Positions 7,504-16,970 are shown, counted from the stretch's first letter. The stretch: 19,105 bases of DNA from an uncultured Prevotella sp. (GCA_934256705.1 CAKQPF010000066.1:1-19105); one strand, 5' to 3'. Made by a program: numbers and translations. The notes: generated by a model not told the origin, from the letters alone.

Positions 7504-8275
7504 CTGCCTTACATTTCCTGTTTGGGCGACGTTCCATTTCCTTCTTATGCTTTCCATTTCCGGATTCTGTGACAACGAAACCGCTTTCAAATATCGTGCT
7601 AATTTCTGCCTTCTGAACAATACGACAATTTATTAACATAAATTCCGGAGCGCGTGTATTCCCGTGTGCAAATACGCGATTCTCACCGATTTGGAAAATA
7701 TTGATAATTAAGGTGTTATGGAATATGACGGAGAAAGCGTGGGGATAAGAGAGCGAAAGAGGCGGAAAATGGGCGCAAAAGCTATGATATTGCGATGTGA
7801 AAGCTATGCTTTTGCAGGGTAAAAGCATAGATATTGCAGGGTAAAAGCTTAGTTATTGCATAGTAATAGCTATGTTATTGCATTCAGAGAGGGCAATAAT
7901 GGGATTTTTCTTCCATTTTTCTTGCTTGGAGATGGTGATGATGGTGGATTTTCCTTTATTGATTTGAAGGAAAAAAATCGGTGCTTTAACGGTTGTGAAA
8001 GGGTGTTAATGCGGAGATTTTTGATTGAGGGGTGCAGAACCAAGGACGGTTCTGAGTTGGATTGGCTGTCGTTCTTTAATTGGAGGGATGTGATTCTAAA
8101 AGGGCGGGGGTATTGCTTCTTGATTTGGTTAATGATGGGGTGAATTGTGAATTCCGACTTATGATGATTAGTTGAAATATCGCTTGAGATATTATAGTCA
8201 AAAGCATTGATTTCTTGCGTTTTGCTCTATAATAGCGGTTTATTCCTTAGAAAAGGTTAAAAAGATATACAAAGT
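7504..8275. other. Intergenic region without a convincing gene
   Basis: Apart from the 22-bp repeats, this stretch has no ORF with domain-like sequence. 7640-7776 and 7890-8150 are rich in G, A and T, with few C on the + strand. A 7-bp hairpin (CAGAACC 8035-8041 with GGTTCTG 8048-8054) is present without a T tract. An imperfect inverted repeat (CGCGTGTATT near 7653, AATACGCG near 7672) is weak. An open frame of 95 codons (7856-8143) starts inside the repeat array and has no recognisable domain. Confidence 0.5.
7777..7886 (+). repeat. Tandem array of five 22-bp units (array 1)
   Basis: Five units run head to tail without gaps, beginning at 7777, 7799, 7821, 7843 and 7865. Each has a first half close to AAAAGCTATGT and a second half close to TATTGCAGGGT. 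The period of 22 is not a multiple of three and the units contain stops, so it is not coding. Unit 3 carries GCATAG where units 1, 2 and 5 carry GCTATG, the same swap that defines the two unit types at 18572-18747. Confidence 0.9.
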
Positions 8276-8307
8276 GTTGCTGTTCTATCCTTTTTTTATT
8301 ACCTTTG
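8276..8307 (+). promoter_or_regulatory. Bacteroidota-type promoter of the SusC/SusD operon
   Basis: GTTG at 8276-8279 and TACCTTTG at 8300-8307 are 20 bp apart. The -7 element is identical to the miaA one. The predicted start near 8313 leaves a leader of about 80 nt, in which I see no strong structure. No sigma/anti-sigma pair, two-component hybrid or SusR-like regulator is adjacent. Confidence 0.75.
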
Positions 8308-8394
8308 CATGGATATACAAAGGTGGGTGTGACGCCTGCTAAATACTACATACATTTATCTTAGTACACAATTACTATTATTAAAGAACATAAA

Positions 8395-11300
8395 ATGATG
8401 CAAACTAAAAGTTTTAATCCCGGTGCTTATCGCTGGATTATGGCTGGATGCTGTTTGTTTTCCCCGTTTGTCTGCTCTGTCAATGCGCAGAATCCGGTGG
8501 AGAATGCAAATGCCCAGACAGAGATAACGGCCCAGCAGGGATTTGTGCAGGGAAGCGTCTTTGACAGTGCTGACAATGAACCTATGATTGGCGTGACCGT
8601 AGCTGTCGAAGGAACCACTAATGCCGTGACGACTGATATTGACGGACGCTTCTCATTGCCAGTGAAAGGGGAGTGTAACATTGTGTTTTCGTTTATCGGA
8701 TACAAGAAGACCGTTATCCGATTTACAGGTAGCAACCATGGTGACTTCGCCCGCATTCAGATGAAATCAGATGCGGTGAACATCAAGGACGTTGTGGTGA
8801 CGGGTGTATTCCGCCGAAAGAAGGAGAGCTTTACAGGTTCTTCCACCACATTCAAAGGCGACGAACTGAAGATGGTGGGTGCACAGAACGTGCTCCAGAG
8901 CCTCAAGACGCTCGATCCTTCATTCAAGATCATGGAAAACAGCCTCGCAGGTTCCAATCCTAACAAGATGCCTGACGTGGAGATTCGTGGCAAGTCCAGT
9001 GTGGCTGGTCTGAAAGAGGAATACGGCACAGACCCTAACCAGCCGCTCTTCATCCTTGATGGTTTCGAGACTACATTGGAGACCGTGATGAACCTCAACA
9101 TGAACAGGGTGGCTTCCGTTACTTTGCTTAAAGATGCCGCTTCCACAGCTATCTACGGTTCAAAGGCAGCCAATGGCGTTGTGGTAATCGAGACAAAGGC
9201 CCCTGCAAAGGGTAAACTTCAGATTTCATACAAGGGCGACTACAGCATTGACGTAGCCGACCTGTCAGACTATAACCTTATGAATTCCCGCGAGAAACTG
9301 GAGTTTGAGAGACTCGCAGGAGTGTATAAGGACAACACCAGCAATCCTTTCAATCAGATAAAACTTGACGCCCTCTACAATTCACGCCTTCGTGACATAG
9401 AGCAGGGCGTGGATACCTATTGGCTTACCGTGCCTCTGCGCACCGGATTCACCCACAAGCATAATGTATATGCTGAGGGAGGAGAGGGTAACATCAGATA
9501 TGGAATCGGACTCAACTACGGTATGGTGGAAGGCGTGATGAAGGGTTCTGACCGTCAGACGCTCGGGGGAAACATCGACCTCATATACCGTACAGGCAAA
9601 TTCCAGTTCAGCAACAAGCTCTCCATCGACTATCTCGACACCAACAATCCGAATGTGAACTTTGCAGAGTATGCCCAGGCCAACCCATACTACAAGAAAT
9701 ACGGTGCTGACGGCAAGATTTCCAAGTATCTTTATTATCCGGAAGAAGGACTGGATGATAATCCTGTCTCCAATCCATTGTGGAATGCCAGTCTCAATAA
9801 TTATGACAAGGGACAGCGTTTCGGCTTCACCAACAATTTCATAGCGGAATGGTTTGCTACGGATGACTTGCGAGTACGTGCCAAGTTTGGCATCACCAAG
9901 TATGACGACACGCAGGACCTTCGCCTTTCACCAGAGCATACCGACTTTGATGCCAAGGACGACACGCAGAAGGGACTCTTTACACACAGTCTGCAGAAGT
10001 ATCTCTACTATGAAGGAGACGTCTCTGCCACATACGGTAAACTGATAGCTGACAAGCATCAGATCAATGCCGTATTGGGCTTCAACTTCAATAATACCAC
10101 GAGCAAGACAAACGGTTATTCCGCTACAGGATTTACGGACGACCAGTTTGCCGCACCATCATTCGCCAACAACTATCCTACAGGAGGCAAACCGAGATAC
10201 AATGAGAACATCAAGCATGCTTCCAGTTTCTATCTCAACGGTGGTTACGCTTATGACAACCGTTATCTGCTCGACTTCAACCTCCGTAATGACGGCGCTT
10301 CCATGTTTGGAACAGACAACCGTTTCCGCACTACATGGTCAGTCGGATTGGGATGGAACATCCATAATGAGGGATGGATGCAGGAGAACGAGGCTTTCCA
10401 GTTGCTCAAGCTTCGTGCCTCTGTAGGTAATCCGGGCAATCAGAATTTCTCTGCTTATCAGGCATATACGACCTATATGTTCAACAGTTTGATGACCAAT
10501 GTCTTCGGTACAGGTGTAGTCATCAGCGGTTTGGGCAACAATGACCTTGCATGGCAGGAAACCATCAATTACAACATCGGAGCGGACATCACCACATTGG
10601 GCAACCGTCTTAACCTCACTCTCGACTATTATATCAAGAACACTGACCCGCTGCTCGCCATCATCACCACACCGGGATCAATGGGTGTGACCAGCGAAGC
10701 ATTGAATGCCGGCAAGCAGAAGACTACTGGCTGGGAGGCAACAGTGAAGTTCTCACCTATCTATATGCCTGAGAACCGCATCAACTGGAACATCTCTCTC
10801 AGTGCCACCCACTCCAAGTCAAAGTATGCCGACATAGGAAATGCCTTCAGCGCACTCAATGAGAGCGGAAAGGCGGGACTGCACAATACCACCCGTTACT
10901 ATGACGGAGGAAGTCCAACGGCAATTTGGGCTGTGCGTTCTGCTGGCATCGACCCGGCTACAGGTAAGGAGCTCTTCATCAAGCGCGACGGAACCTACTC
11001 CTTCACTTACGATACAAACGATGAAGTAGTGTGCGGAGACGAGGAGCCGGACGTGGAAGGACTGCTCGGCACCACATTCTATTACAAGGGATTCTCATTC
11101 AGCTGCTACTTCCGTTATCAGTATGGCGGTCAGCTGTTTAACAGTTCTCTCTTCGACAAAGTGGAGAATATCGGCACTACAGAAGTCTATAACAACCAGG
11201 ACCGCCGTGCTCTCTATGACCGATGGAGCGTGAACAACCGCAACGCACTCTACAAAGGAATATCCATGGTGCAGAAGACAGACAAGTCATCACGCTTCGT

Positions 11301-11505
11301 GATGGATGAGAATACGCTCACCTGCGAGTCTGTCAATGTGGGTTATGAGTTCCCGGCAAATATCGCTAAGAAACTGGGTATGCAGGCATTGAACGTGCAG
11401 GCTACCATGAATGACATCTTCCGCTGGTCCACAGTGAAGGCAGAGCGAGGCATCGACTATCCGTTTGCCCGTACAGTGTCATTCTCTTTAGGTGCAACTT
11501 TCTAA
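8395..11505 (+). CDS. SusC/RagA-type TonB-dependent outer-membrane transporter
   Basis: The 1036-residue protein is an energy-coupled outer-membrane importer that works under a SusD-like lid. A signal peptide ends near residue 31 (VNA/Q). Residues about 49-110 form the carboxypeptidase-regulatory-like (CNA-B-like) domain (GSVFDSADNEPMIGVTVAVEG, DGRFSL). The plug shows MPDVEIRG from about 192, PLFILDGFE, and KDAASTAIYGSKAANGVVVI from residue 246. A 22-strand barrel follows, ending in the terminal Phe (SFSLGATF) recognised by the BAM machinery. There is no N-terminal STN domain, so direct anti-sigma signalling is not expected. The linker VVVTGVFRRKKESFTGS and SNPNKMPDVEIRG mark the subtype that, as I recall, travels with DUF4843 and PKD-like lipoproteins. 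A second ATG at 8398 could be the start. The stop is 9 bp before the SusD-like ORF. Confidence 0.95.
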   Translation: MMQTKSFNPGAYRWIMAGCCLFSPFVCSVNAQNPVENANAQTEITAQQGFVQGSVFDSADNEPMIGVTVAVEGTTNAVTTDIDGRFSLPVKGECNIVFSFIGYKKTVIRFTGSNHGDFARIQMKSDAVNIKDVVVTGVFRRKKESFTGSSTTFKGDELKMVGAQNVLQSLKTLDPSFKIMENSLAGSNPNKMPDVEIRGKSSVAGLKEEYGTDPNQPLFILDGFETTLETVMNLNMNRVASVTLLKDAASTAIYGSKAANGVVVIETKAPAKGKLQISYKGDYSIDVADLSDYNLMNSREKLEFERLAGVYKDNTSNPFNQIKLDALYNSRLRDIEQGVDTYWLTVPLRTGFTHKHNVYAEGGEGNIRYGIGLNYGMVEGVMKGSDRQTLGGNIDLIYRTGKFQFSNKLSIDYLDTNNPNVNFAEYAQANPYYKKYGADGKISKYLYYPEEGLDDNPVSNPLWNASLNNYDKGQRFGFTNNFIAEWFATDDLRVRAKFGITKYDDTQDLRLSPEHTDFDAKDDTQKGLFTHSLQKYLYYEGDVSATYGKLIADKHQINAVLGFNFNNTTSKTNGYSATGFTDDQFAAPSFANNYPTGGKPRYNENIKHASSFYLNGGYAYDNRYLLDFNLRNDGASMFGTDNRFRTTWSVGLGWNIHNEGWMQENEAFQLLKLRASVGNPGNQNFSAYQAYTTYMFNSLMTNVFGTGVVISGLGNNDLAWQETINYNIGADITTLGNRLNLTLDYYIKNTDPLLAIITTPGSMGVTSEALNAGKQKTTGWEATVKFSPIYMPENRINWNISLSATHSKSKYADIGNAFSALNESGKAGLHNTTRYYDGGSPTAIWAVRSAGIDPATGKELFIKRDGTYSFTYDTNDEVVCGDEEPDVEGLLGTTFYYKGFSFSCYFRYQYGGQLFNSSLFDKVENIGTTEVYNNQDRRALYDRWSVNNRNALYKGISMVQKTDKSSRFVMDENTLTCESVNVGYEFPANIAKKLGMQALNVQATMNDIFRWSTVKAERGIDYPFARTVSFSLGATF

Positions 11506-11514
11506 GAATACCAA

Positions 11515-12972
11515 ATGATGAAAAATATATTTTATACAATGATATTGGCGTGCTGCACTCTCCTGACCACATCGTGTGACGACTGGCTGGAGGTGAAGCC
11601 CTACGACAAGATTTCCGAAGGAGAACTGCTCAAGTCGGAGGAAGGCTATCAGAAAATGCTCAACGGCATTTACATCGACCTCAATAGCGAAGCTCTCTAC
11701 GGCAAAACGCTGACCGTGGAGATGATAGAGGTGATGGGTGGTGCTTACACCATCGGAAATGACAACAGCGTATGGGGTAACTATAAGGACCTGTCTTCCT
11801 ACAAGTATGCCACAGAGTACTGGCGTGGACGCCTCGACCAGACATGGAACAAGGCTTATGCACTGATACTCAACTGTAACAAAATCCTGGAGACCATCGA
11901 TGACAATCAGCATCTCTTCACTGGAGGCAGTTACTATGTGGTAAAGGGAGAGGCACTGGCACTCCGTGCAATGCTCCATTTCGATATGCTCCGCCTGTTT
12001 GGTCCAGTCTATTCTAAGGACAGTGATAAGAAGGCTATACCTTATTATACTAAGCAAACCAATACTCCAGAACCAATTCTGACAGCAGAAGAAGTGGCTG
12101 GACAAGTGGCTGCCGACCTTGAGGATGCACGCACTTTGCTTGCAAATGACCCTGTCAAGACAGAAGGAACCCTTATGAGCGGTGCGCAAGATGGCACAAG
12201 CAACTTCATGCGCTATCGTGCATTGCGACTCAATTACTATGCTGTTGAGGCACTCCTGGCGCGCGTTTATCTCTATATGGGCGACAAGAAGGATGCGTTC
12301 AAGTATGCTTCTGATGTCATAAAGACTGCCGATAATGGAATATTCCCATTCGTGGACAAGAGCCTTGTCACCGGTTCGCCAGCCGACCCGGACAGAATTT
12401 TCTCATCAGAGGTAATCTTTGCATTGACCAATACCAGCCGTGGCACGATCTACAAGAACTACTATGATCCTTCACGCTTGCCAAATTATGTGTTCTATAT
12501 GGACAACTCATTGATGAGCAATATAGTATATGGAGGCGCAGCCACTACAGGAGGCTATCAGGATGACTACCGTTATCGTGCCAACTGGATAGCGACCGGC
12601 AGCAACCGTTACTTCTACAAGTACAGCGATATGGTGGCAAATGGAAGCATACAGAATACCATGATACCGATGGTTAGACTCGGAGAGATGTTCCTCATCG
12701 CTGCTGAAAGCCAGAGCGATGTGCTCGCAAAGGGTGTGCAGTATGTCAATGCCTTGCGTAGAAACCGTGGCGTGGCAAACCTGCAGACGCTTACTCCTGA
12801 CCTGCTCAAGTATGAGTATATCAGAGAGTTGTATGGAGAAGGACAGCTCTTCTATCTCTACAAGCGCCTCAACTGTGACGTTATCACTTCGGCTAACAGC
12901 TCTAAGAATCCAAAGGCAAGCGACTTGATATTCGTTGTCCCATTGCCAGACTCTGAGACAGAAAACCGTTAA
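11515..12972 (+). CDS. SusD/RagB-like outer-membrane lipoprotein
   Basis: The 485-residue protein is the surface-exposed substrate-binding lid that closes on the SusC-like barrel. It has a lipobox LTTSC with Cys21, followed by DDWLEVKP, whose acidic residues fit the Bacteroidota lipoprotein export signal for surface display. The N-terminal SusD-like region (YDKISEGELLKSEEGYQKMLNGIY), helical TPR-like segments (GEALALRAMLHFDMLRLFGP) and the C-terminal RagB/SusD core (VRLGEMFLIAAES, VNALRRNRG, ending in FVVPLPDSETENR) are typical. It starts 9 bp after the SusC stop, so translation is likely coupled; ATG 11518 is an alternative start. The 78-bp gap downstream holds a 6-bp hairpin (12998-13017). 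The ligand cannot be deduced from sequence alone. Confidence 0.94.
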   Translation: MMKNIFYTMILACCTLLTTSCDDWLEVKPYDKISEGELLKSEEGYQKMLNGIYIDLNSEALYGKTLTVEMIEVMGGAYTIGNDNSVWGNYKDLSSYKYATEYWRGRLDQTWNKAYALILNCNKILETIDDNQHLFTGGSYYVVKGEALALRAMLHFDMLRLFGPVYSKDSDKKAIPYYTKQTNTPEPILTAEEVAGQVAADLEDARTLLANDPVKTEGTLMSGAQDGTSNFMRYRALRLNYYAVEALLARVYLYMGDKKDAFKYASDVIKTADNGIFPFVDKSLVTGSPADPDRIFSSEVIFALTNTSRGTIYKNYYDPSRLPNYVFYMDNSLMSNIVYGGAATTGGYQDDYRYRANWIATGSNRYFYKYSDMVANGSIQNTMIPMVRLGEMFLIAAESQSDVLAKGVQYVNALRRNRGVANLQTLTPDLLKYEYIRELYGEGQLFYLYKRLNCDVITSANSSKNPKASDLIFVVPLPDSETENR

Positions 12973-13050
12973 GGGCTGGGCAAACCAAGGTATTGTGTCA
13001 GCCACATTGCCGGCTGATATTCCCAAAGAAACAAAAAAAGAAATAATACA

Positions 13051-13827
13051 ATGAATAAAAACATCCATACGATAAAGACAATACTGATAGCAGCGATGGC
13101 TTTCATCGGAGTAAGCTCATGCAGCGAGCAGACTCCGGATGCCTTCGAGGAAATTAATGGAGTCTATTTCAATAATCGTTCCAACACCAATGTGCTGCTG
13201 GATTCCACCAATGTCACCTTCGTATATAATAAAGGTGACGAGATGCAGGTGCCGGTAAAGATACAGTTGGTGGGACGTCCTTCTGACCAGGCTCGCGCCA
13301 TTTCCATCACCGTGACATCGGATGATGCTAAGGAAGGCGTGGACTACATATTGCCAGAGAAAGCGGAAATGCCTGCAGGAGAGACATCTTACGAATATAT
13401 CGTCACCCTGAAGCGCACCGCAGCACTCAAGGCAAACGAGAAGCAGTTGCAGTTTTCACTCCAGCCAAACAGCAATTTCGCACTGCCTGTGACAGAGGAG
13501 AAGACTGCAAATGGAGATATGGTGACCACTCTTTCATATAAGATTGTCTTCTCTGACATGTTTACCACAGCTCCAAAAGCATGGAAGAAGGACTTGCTCG
13601 GCGTGTTCTCACAGCAGAAATTCGAGCTTGCCTGCAGAGTGCTTGACCTCAATCCCGCTGATTTCAATGATGATTCGAAGATGACACTCGCAATGCAGTC
13701 TTACATATCTGTAGAGATGAACAGCTACGTCAAGGAGCAGGAAACTCTTCGTAACAGTGGAAAGGCTTACGATGCAGATGCCTTTGATGCAAAGGGCAGT
13801 CCGTTGCAGTTCTATAATGTAGTGTAG
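13051..13827 (+). CDS. DUF4843-family lipoprotein
   Basis: The 258-residue protein has a lipobox GVSSC with Cys24 followed by SEQ, so it is a lipidated envelope protein. After the cysteine come ITVTSDDAKEGVDYILPEKAEMPAGETSY-like beta-rich segments, then SYKIVFSDMFTTAPKAWKKDLLGVFSQQKF, where the protein moves toward a helical C-terminal part. The overall pattern, and its place directly after SusD and before a PKD-like lipoprotein, fit DUF4843 (PF16132), assigned from memory. Members are found almost only in such SusCD operons and have no established biochemical role. A role as an accessory surface subunit of the transporter is inference. The gap to the next gene is 123 bp and contains an 8-bp inverted repeat (GGTTGTAT 13843, ATACAACC 13893). 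Confidence 0.75.
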   Translation: MNKNIHTIKTILIAAMAFIGVSSCSEQTPDAFEEINGVYFNNRSNTNVLLDSTNVTFVYNKGDEMQVPVKIQLVGRPSDQARAISITVTSDDAKEGVDYILPEKAEMPAGETSYEYIVTLKRTAALKANEKQLQFSLQPNSNFALPVTEEKTANGDMVTTLSYKIVFSDMFTTAPKAWKKDLLGVFSQQKFELACRVLDLNPADFNDDSKMTLAMQSYISVEMNSYVKEQETLRNSGKAYDADAFDAKGSPLQFYNVV

Positions 13828-13950
13828 TTAGTTCGGTTGTTTGGTTGTATCGGCATTTGACAGAATGTCTTTAACCATCAATTTAGATTGCAATACAACC
13901 ACTCCGACAATCAGACAAAGACAATAATAATACTTAAAATCAAGGAAATA

Positions 13951-15504
13951 ATGAGAAAAAACATCATAATGGCTGTGGCTTTCCTCTCGGCAATCCTTCT
14001 TGCCGGATGCTCGCAGGATGAAGGCAACTATGATTATCACAGTCTCAATGAGCCGAACATCACTGGCGTGCCGGAAAGCATATCAGTGCTTTCACGTGCC
14101 GATCTCGACCTCAATCCGGAGATGGGAGACAACATCACCGACCTTGATGCCTATACATACGAATGGAAGGCCATCAACAAGTCTGGCGACAATGAAGTGA
14201 CCGTATTGGGCACAGAGAAGCATCTCAAGCAGGAAGTGACCCTTCCCGCAGGCGAGTATGTCCTCTATTTCACTGCCACAGAGAAGAAATCAGGACTCTT
14301 CTGGAGACAAAGCTATTCGCTGACTGTCAGCGATGTGACCTCTGAAGGATGGATGGTGCTCTGCGATGTGGCAGGAAAGACACGCCTCGACCTGGTCTCT
14401 GACGTGACGGGAAAGACTTATTACGACGTTCTCAAATCAAATGGAATGCCTGAACTCAACAAGCCTTATCGCATACAGTATGTCCCAAAGGCCGGATATA
14501 GTGACTCGCCTTTCTATCTCTTCACTGCTGATGGAGCGACAAGACTATCTAAAAACAGTTTCGCCTGGCAGAAAGACTATGCCTTCAGATATGAAGTGGC
14601 AAAGCAGACTGACCTGCATCCGCAGAGCATAGTATATGATCAGGGTGCAATGATGAAGCTTTGCGTGAGTGATGGATATGCTTATTATGCCGCAAACTCA
14701 GGAATATTGGGACTCTATGCCGCTGCAAACAAGCAACCGGTGCTGGCTCCGTATGTTGGTTGCAATGTGCGAGCATCATCTTATGCTACCATTTTCCTCT
14801 TGTATGATGATGTAAACAAGTGCTTTATGTCATGTTGCCCATTCCTTCCGGACCTTTCCCTTTCTGACAATTCTTACCTTTCAATGGATGAAATGGAAGA
14901 TATCGCCATAAATTACAAGGGAAAGGAAATGGTGACAGGCACTGCTTTCAGCGAATATCCTACAGGACTTGACTTCGTATATATGGAGAATACCAAGTAT
15001 GATCCGGGCAATGCAAAGATGGGAGTCACCTATACCGTGCTCAAGGGTGGCAACAAGTACTATCTCTACGGAATACAGTTGGGCGATATGCTCGCTTATG
15101 GCGACTGTCCGATTGCTATCGGCAGGGCTTACTACGGCGATTTGAGCGGCTGTACAGACATTGACAAGGCATCATGCTTTGCATTCAGCTCGCTGAAAAA
15201 CTATATGTATTACTCCGTAGGAGGCACCGTATATCGTGTAAACCTCTCAGAGACACCGCTCAAGGCGCAGAAACAGTTTACGCTTCGCAATGAGAAAATC
15301 ACAGTGTTGAAGTTTAATCTCTATCAGAATGCTGCTTCTTCTCATGACTATGACCTCGTGGTAGGTTCGGATAATAGGGGCGATGGCGCTCTCCGCATCT
15401 ATGAAGGATCGGAATCAGAGGGTGATTTCTCTAAGGTAAACCCTACAATTTACACCGGCTTTGCCATAATCGTGGACGCTACTTACCGTGAGCGTACCAA
15501 CTAA
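13951..15504 (+). CDS. PKD-like family lipoprotein
   Basis: The 517-residue protein has the lipobox LLAGC with Cys20 and the acidic stretch SQDEGNYDYH that typifies the PKD-like lipoprotein family linked to SusCD loci. Residues about 60-130 (YTYEWKAINKSGDNEVTVLGTEKHL, then YVLYFTATEKKSGLFWRQSYSLTV) look like a PKD/Ig-like beta sandwich. The C-terminal 350 residues are repetitive beta-rich sequence with motifs such as WMVLCDVAGKTRLDLVSDV and YYLYGIQLGDM, possibly a propeller-like fold, which is inference. The frame is open upstream to a TTG at 13888, but the lipoprotein signal starts at the ATG at 13951. It probably binds ligand or supports the SusCD complex at the surface. Function unknown. 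Confidence 0.8.
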   Translation: MRKNIIMAVAFLSAILLAGCSQDEGNYDYHSLNEPNITGVPESISVLSRADLDLNPEMGDNITDLDAYTYEWKAINKSGDNEVTVLGTEKHLKQEVTLPAGEYVLYFTATEKKSGLFWRQSYSLTVSDVTSEGWMVLCDVAGKTRLDLVSDVTGKTYYDVLKSNGMPELNKPYRIQYVPKAGYSDSPFYLFTADGATRLSKNSFAWQKDYAFRYEVAKQTDLHPQSIVYDQGAMMKLCVSDGYAYYAANSGILGLYAAANKQPVLAPYVGCNVRASSYATIFLLYDDVNKCFMSCCPFLPDLSLSDNSYLSMDEMEDIAINYKGKEMVTGTAFSEYPTGLDFVYMENTKYDPGNAKMGVTYTVLKGGNKYYLYGIQLGDMLAYGDCPIAIGRAYYGDLSGCTDIDKASCFAFSSLKNYMYYSVGGTVYRVNLSETPLKAQKQFTLRNEKITVLKFNLYQNAASSHDYDLVVGSDNRGDGALRIYEGSESEGDFSKVNPTIYTGFAIIVDATYRERTN

Positions 15505-15614
15505 GTGACGGTAGAAATATAACTTGTTACTGTTTGAGTGAGCAATGTCTAATATCAATGTGAGGCTCAAATCGTACCAGTTCATATTTTCATCGTCAAA
15601 AAAGTAAACCAATA

Positions 15615-16970
15615 ATGAAAATGAAGAACAAGATAATGACCATGCTGCTGTTCCTGCTCGCTGCAGTGAATATGCACGCCGCTGATGGCATCACGGTGAA
15701 TTTTGATGTCAAAAACCCTGTTTTGACCAATGTGGTACTCGTTTATCACATGAGTGTCAATGAGTTTGCCCTTACTGACGGCAAGGCTACAGTCCAGCTC
15801 GACGGTATGGATGCTCTCTATGCCAACGTGTATTATGGAGAGAAATTCAAGGTGGTATATCTCCAGAAAGGTGATAACATGACCATCTCATTTGATGCCA
15901 ACGACTTTGACAACACCTTCAAGGTGAGTGGAGGCAATGAGAAGGCAGTGGAATATCTCAACAGAATCCAGTTGGTAGGACTTCCAAACGAGGCTTATGC
16001 CCAGCCATGGGACCAGTTCAAGAAGACTGTGACCGACAAGATGGCATCTATGAAGCGTCTGCTGAAGGTGCGTAAGTTTGCTGCTGACGACAAATTCCAG
16101 AAGATGGAAGAGGGTAGAATCACATATTTCTATGCCAATGCCCTGCTGATGTATCCGGTTAGTCACCTTTATCTCACTCAGGACACCACGATGGTGCTCG
16201 GAGATGATTACTATGCAACCATTCGCGAATACGTAAAGGAGGACGAAGACCTGGCTGACATCGACGAATACCGTAACTTTATGATTGAGACATCACACAT
16301 CTTTGATGAAAACGGCAAGAACATCCGCCAGATGTATCCGAAGGTAATCGCAGAGATGAACTATATCGGTGAGCACATGGAGAGCGAGAAAGTGCGTGAA
16401 GCGCTTATCCATTTCCTTGCTTTCACATACGTAGAGGGCAATGGTACTGATAATATCACAGACCTGCAGAATCTCTATTACTCATACGTCACATCGCCAC
16501 GTCTCAATGACATCTTCAAGAAAGCATGCGCTAAATGGGACAAGGCAGCGGTCGGTCGTCCGTCTCCTATCTTCAAAGGAGTTGACATCAACGGCAAGGA
16601 AATGTCGCTTCGTGACTTCCGTGGCAAGTATATCTATATAGATATGTGGGCTACATGGTGCGGACCTTGCCAGAAGGAATTGCCTTATCTCACCAAACTG
16701 GAAGAGAAATACAAGGGTCGCAACATCGTCTTCGTAGGTCTTTCCATCGACCAGGACAAGGCAAAGTGGGAGGCTCGCGTGAAGAGTGGCGCGCTCGGAG
16801 GTACTCAGCTCTATATCGGTAAAGGAACAAAGTTCCAGAGCGATTACCGCATCAGCGGCATTCCACGCTTCATCCTTCTTGATCCTAACGGCAGAATCGT
16901 CAATCCTGACATGAGCCGCCCTTCAAGTGAGGACACAGAACAGATTCTCAACAGTCTCAAAGGACTCTAA
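15615..16970 (+). CDS. Periplasmic TlpA-type thioredoxin-like protein
   Basis: The 451-residue protein has a type I signal peptide (cleavage after MHA, about residue 22), and no lipobox, so it is soluble in the periplasm. Residues about 24-125 form a beta-rich N-terminal domain like DUF4369, and a helical middle part runs to about 300. The C-terminal thioredoxin domain opens with KGVDINGKEMSLRDFRGKY, has the redox motif WCGPC with Cys349 and Cys352, and the cis-proline loop ISGIPRF. Members reduce or isomerise disulfides or act on haem proteins. Its place in a SusCD operon suggests it acts on a cysteine-containing cargo or partner, but the lipoproteins here are poor in cysteine. The 95-bp gap downstream contains a bulged 8-bp hairpin (16988-17014). 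Confidence 0.88.
   Translation: MKMKNKIMTMLLFLLAAVNMHAADGITVNFDVKNPVLTNVVLVYHMSVNEFALTDGKATVQLDGMDALYANVYYGEKFKVVYLQKGDNMTISFDANDFDNTFKVSGGNEKAVEYLNRIQLVGLPNEAYAQPWDQFKKTVTDKMASMKRLLKVRKFAADDKFQKMEEGRITYFYANALLMYPVSHLYLTQDTTMVLGDDYYATIREYVKEDEDLADIDEYRNFMIETSHIFDENGKNIRQMYPKVIAEMNYIGEHMESEKVREALIHFLAFTYVEGNGTDNITDLQNLYYSYVTSPRLNDIFKKACAKWDKAAVGRPSPIFKGVDINGKEMSLRDFRGKYIYIDMWATWCGPCQKELPYLTKLEEKYKGRNIVFVGLSIDQDKAKWEARVKSGALGGTQLYIGKGTKFQSDYRISGIPRFILLDPNGRIVNPDMSRPSSEDTEQILNSLKGL

Noticed and set aside
7415..7636. Open frame of 73 codons after the GH57-like gene
   Set aside because: It begins inside the hairpin that ends the glycogen operon and crosses both arms; the hydrophobic look comes from the T-rich tract. 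No start signal or domain supports it.
7777..7886. CRISPR array
   Set aside because: The units are contiguous 22-bp repeats with no unique spacers, and no cas genes are present.
7856..8143. Open frame of 95 codons downstream of array 1
   Set aside because: It starts with TTG within a repeat unit, has no recognisable domain, and its composition follows the G/T-rich DNA. Kept only as part of the intergenic description.
13888..13950. N-terminal extension of the PKD-like protein from a TTG codon
   Set aside because: It would place 21 polar residues before a complete lipoprotein signal peptide that starts at the ATG at 13951.
15533..15571. Terminator between the PKD-like and TlpA-like genes
   Set aside because: The stem is only 6 bp with a 27-nt loop and no T tract; the genes look co-transcribed.
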